Of a stretch of 7,229 nt of DNA, positions 6,095 to 7,229 are shown one piece after another. The number at the start of each line of letters is the position of its first letter. Position 1 is the stretch's first letter. A model generated the notes under the pieces. It worked only from the letters and a program-made list of their open reading frames with translations. It ran no database searches and had not been told where the DNA came from. Made by a program: the position numbers and the translations under genes. The DNA comes from Pseudomonadota bacterium (GTDB lineage: Bacteria; Pseudomonadota; Gammaproteobacteria; Burkholderiales; Burkholderiaceae_D): assembly GCA_018241865.1 (NCBI GenBank), contig JAFECY010000108.1, positions 1-7,229 on the forward strand, written 5' to 3'.

Positions 6095-7229
6095 TTACAA
6101 ACGATGACTGCGATCGTTGCGCGCAAACTTGTCCGGCAATTGCACGTGCGTACCGACCACCAGCACCTTGAACAACTCGCCCATTTCCGCCGGCGAAGTC
6201 AGTTTTTGCACGGCATTGGCTTGCGGCAGATAGCGCAGTTTGTCGGTCGGCGGCGTGCGCAGCAGGATGTCGCCGATGCCGGCATCGAGCAGAAAGGCCG
6301 CTTGACTGGTGTAGCCGAGCAGGTCGAGGCCGCCCTCGATGGCGGCGCGCGCCATCGCAGTGAAATCGACGTGGGCGGTGATGTCTTGCAGGCCGAGGTG
6401 GTAAAACGGATCGTCATGCGCGTGATGGCGGTAATGGCACATCAGCGTGCCGGTCGCACGCTGCGCCAGATAGTATTCAGCGGCCGGGAATCCGTAATCG
6501 ATCAAGATCGCCGCGCCGCCGTGGCCGTTCTGGTCATAACCGGCATTGAGCATGCCGGCCAGCGATTGCATGAAGGCGATCGAGATCGGATGCACTTCGG
6601 TCAGATAGCCGACCGGCAGTTCGTCGGCATAGGGAATTTGCGCAATCAGCGCCGGGTCGCAGGCGTAATCGCGATACACCAAACCCTTCGGCGCAAGACC
6701 GATGCCACGCTCCTTCCAACCCTGTTCGGTCTTGACCAGCAAATGCGCCGGCATGGCGTCGAGCACTTCATTGCCAATCACCACGCCGGAAAACGCCGGC
6801 GGAAACTGATCGAGCCAAGTCACTTGCGGAAAACCACGTAGCGTTTCCTGTTGCCGCGCCCGCAATTCACCCGACAATTCGACGATGGCATAGCGGTGCA
6901 CCGGCACGCCCATGTTGCTCAGCTCGGTCAACAGATCGCGCGCCAGCTTACCGGTGCCGGCACCGAACTCGATCATCTGCGGCGCAGTCTTGCTCATCAA
7001 ATCCGCCGCCACTTGCGCCAAAGTTTGCCCGAACAGCGGCGTGATTTCCGGCGCGGTTGTAAAATCACCGTCTTTGCCGAGCTTGGCCGCGCCGCCGCTG
7101 TAATAACCGAGTCCGGGCGCGTACAAGGCCAGTTCCATGTAACGGGAAAAGGAAATCCAGCCGGAATTGCGACGGATATCGTTGGCGATCAGGGATTGCA
7201 GCGCGCGCGATGCCTGCAGGGCATCGGCC
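6095..7229 (-). CDS. SAM-dependent methyltransferase, MidA/NDUFAF7 (DUF185) family, N-terminus off window
   Basis: This is a class I SAM-dependent methyltransferase of the NDUFAF7/MidA family. The human mitochondrial member dimethylates an arginine of complex I subunit NDUFS2; the bacterial substrate is not established. The reading frame stays open to the right edge, giving about 377 visible residues, so only a short N-terminal piece is missing. Counting from the internal ATG ending at 7138, there is LALYAPGLGYYSGG (3-16), GDFTTAPE (24-31), SAM motif I IEFGAGTGK (56-64), an acidic motif II IVEL (85-88), GNEVLDAMP (122-130), ILIDYG (211-216) and the family signature HAHDDPF with QDITAHVDFTAM (239-262). 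That internal ATG is not the start, because the conserved segment SGWISFSRYMELALYAPG runs straight through it. The stop TAA (6095-6097) lies 66 bp before the exporter, and the two may be co-transcribed. Alternative annotations would be only 'DUF185 protein' or 'class I methyltransferase'. Confidence 0.93.
   Translation of the reverse strand, partial: ADALQASRALQSLIANDIRRNSGWISFSRYMELALYAPGLGYYSGGAAKLGKDGDFTTAPEITPLFGQTLAQVAADLMSKTAPQMIEFGAGTGKLARDLLTELSNMGVPVHRYAIVELSGELRARQQETLRGFPQVTWLDQFPPAFSGVVIGNEVLDAMPAHLLVKTEQGWKERGIGLAPKGLVYRDYACDPALIAQIPYADELPVGYLTEVHPISIAFMQSLAGMLNAGYDQNGHGGAAILIDYGFPAAEYYLAQRATGTLMCHYRHHAHDDPFYHLGLQDITAHVDFTAMARAAIEGGLDLLGYTSQAAFLLDAGIGDILLRTPPTDKLRYLPQANAVQKLTSPAEMGELFKVLVVGTHVQLPDKFARNDRSHRL

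Noticed and set aside
5522..6841. 439-codon plus-strand ORF antisense to the exporter and methyltransferase
   Set aside because: It spans two well-supported genes and their gap; the Gln/Arg/His-rich composition is typical of an antisense shadow in GC-rich DNA.

Overview
The window looks like an ordinary chromosomal stretch of a moderately GC-rich betaproteobacterium. A Burkholderiales/Oxalobacteraceae-like organism is my best guess, from the overall look of the proteins and the tRNA-Tyr sequence; no single marker proves it. I see no insertion sequence, integrase, phage gene, CRISPR array or attachment site, and base composition looks even throughout.

Layout, left to right. (1) Positions 1-50 hold the 5' half of a tRNA-Tyr(GUA) gene on the minus strand, cut by the left edge. 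It is driven by a near-consensus sigma70 promoter at 65-93 with two helically phased A-tracts behind it. (2) On the plus strand, 201-2943 is a tightly packed three-gene unit, kefF - kefC - arsC-like. Both junctions are 4-bp ATGA stop/start overlaps. KefC is a K+/H+ antiporter gated by glutathione and its electrophile adducts, KefF is its flavodoxin-fold activating subunit, and the third gene is a small ArsC/YfgD-type thioredoxin-fold protein. Together they suggest a response to thiol-reactive (electrophile/oxidant) stress. (3) On the minus strand come three genes facing the kef unit: a receiver-TPR protein (2924-4537), a DHA2-type MFS exporter (4634-6028), and a MidA/NDUFAF7-family SAM-dependent methyltransferase (6095 to the right edge, N-terminus cut off). 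The receiver-TPR gene and the arsC-like gene overlap tail to tail by 20 bp.

The only non-coding stretches are 51-200 (tRNA promoter and kefF leader), 4538-4633 and 6029-6094. No convincing rho-independent terminator is visible in any of them or at the convergent junction.

I found no clearly novel system. The observations most worth a second look are the receiver domain whose phosphoacceptor Asp is replaced by Glu (with one Asp of the acidic pair also lost), and the coupled KefF-KefC-ArsC-like unit, which joins glutathione-gated potassium efflux to a thiol oxidoreductase.
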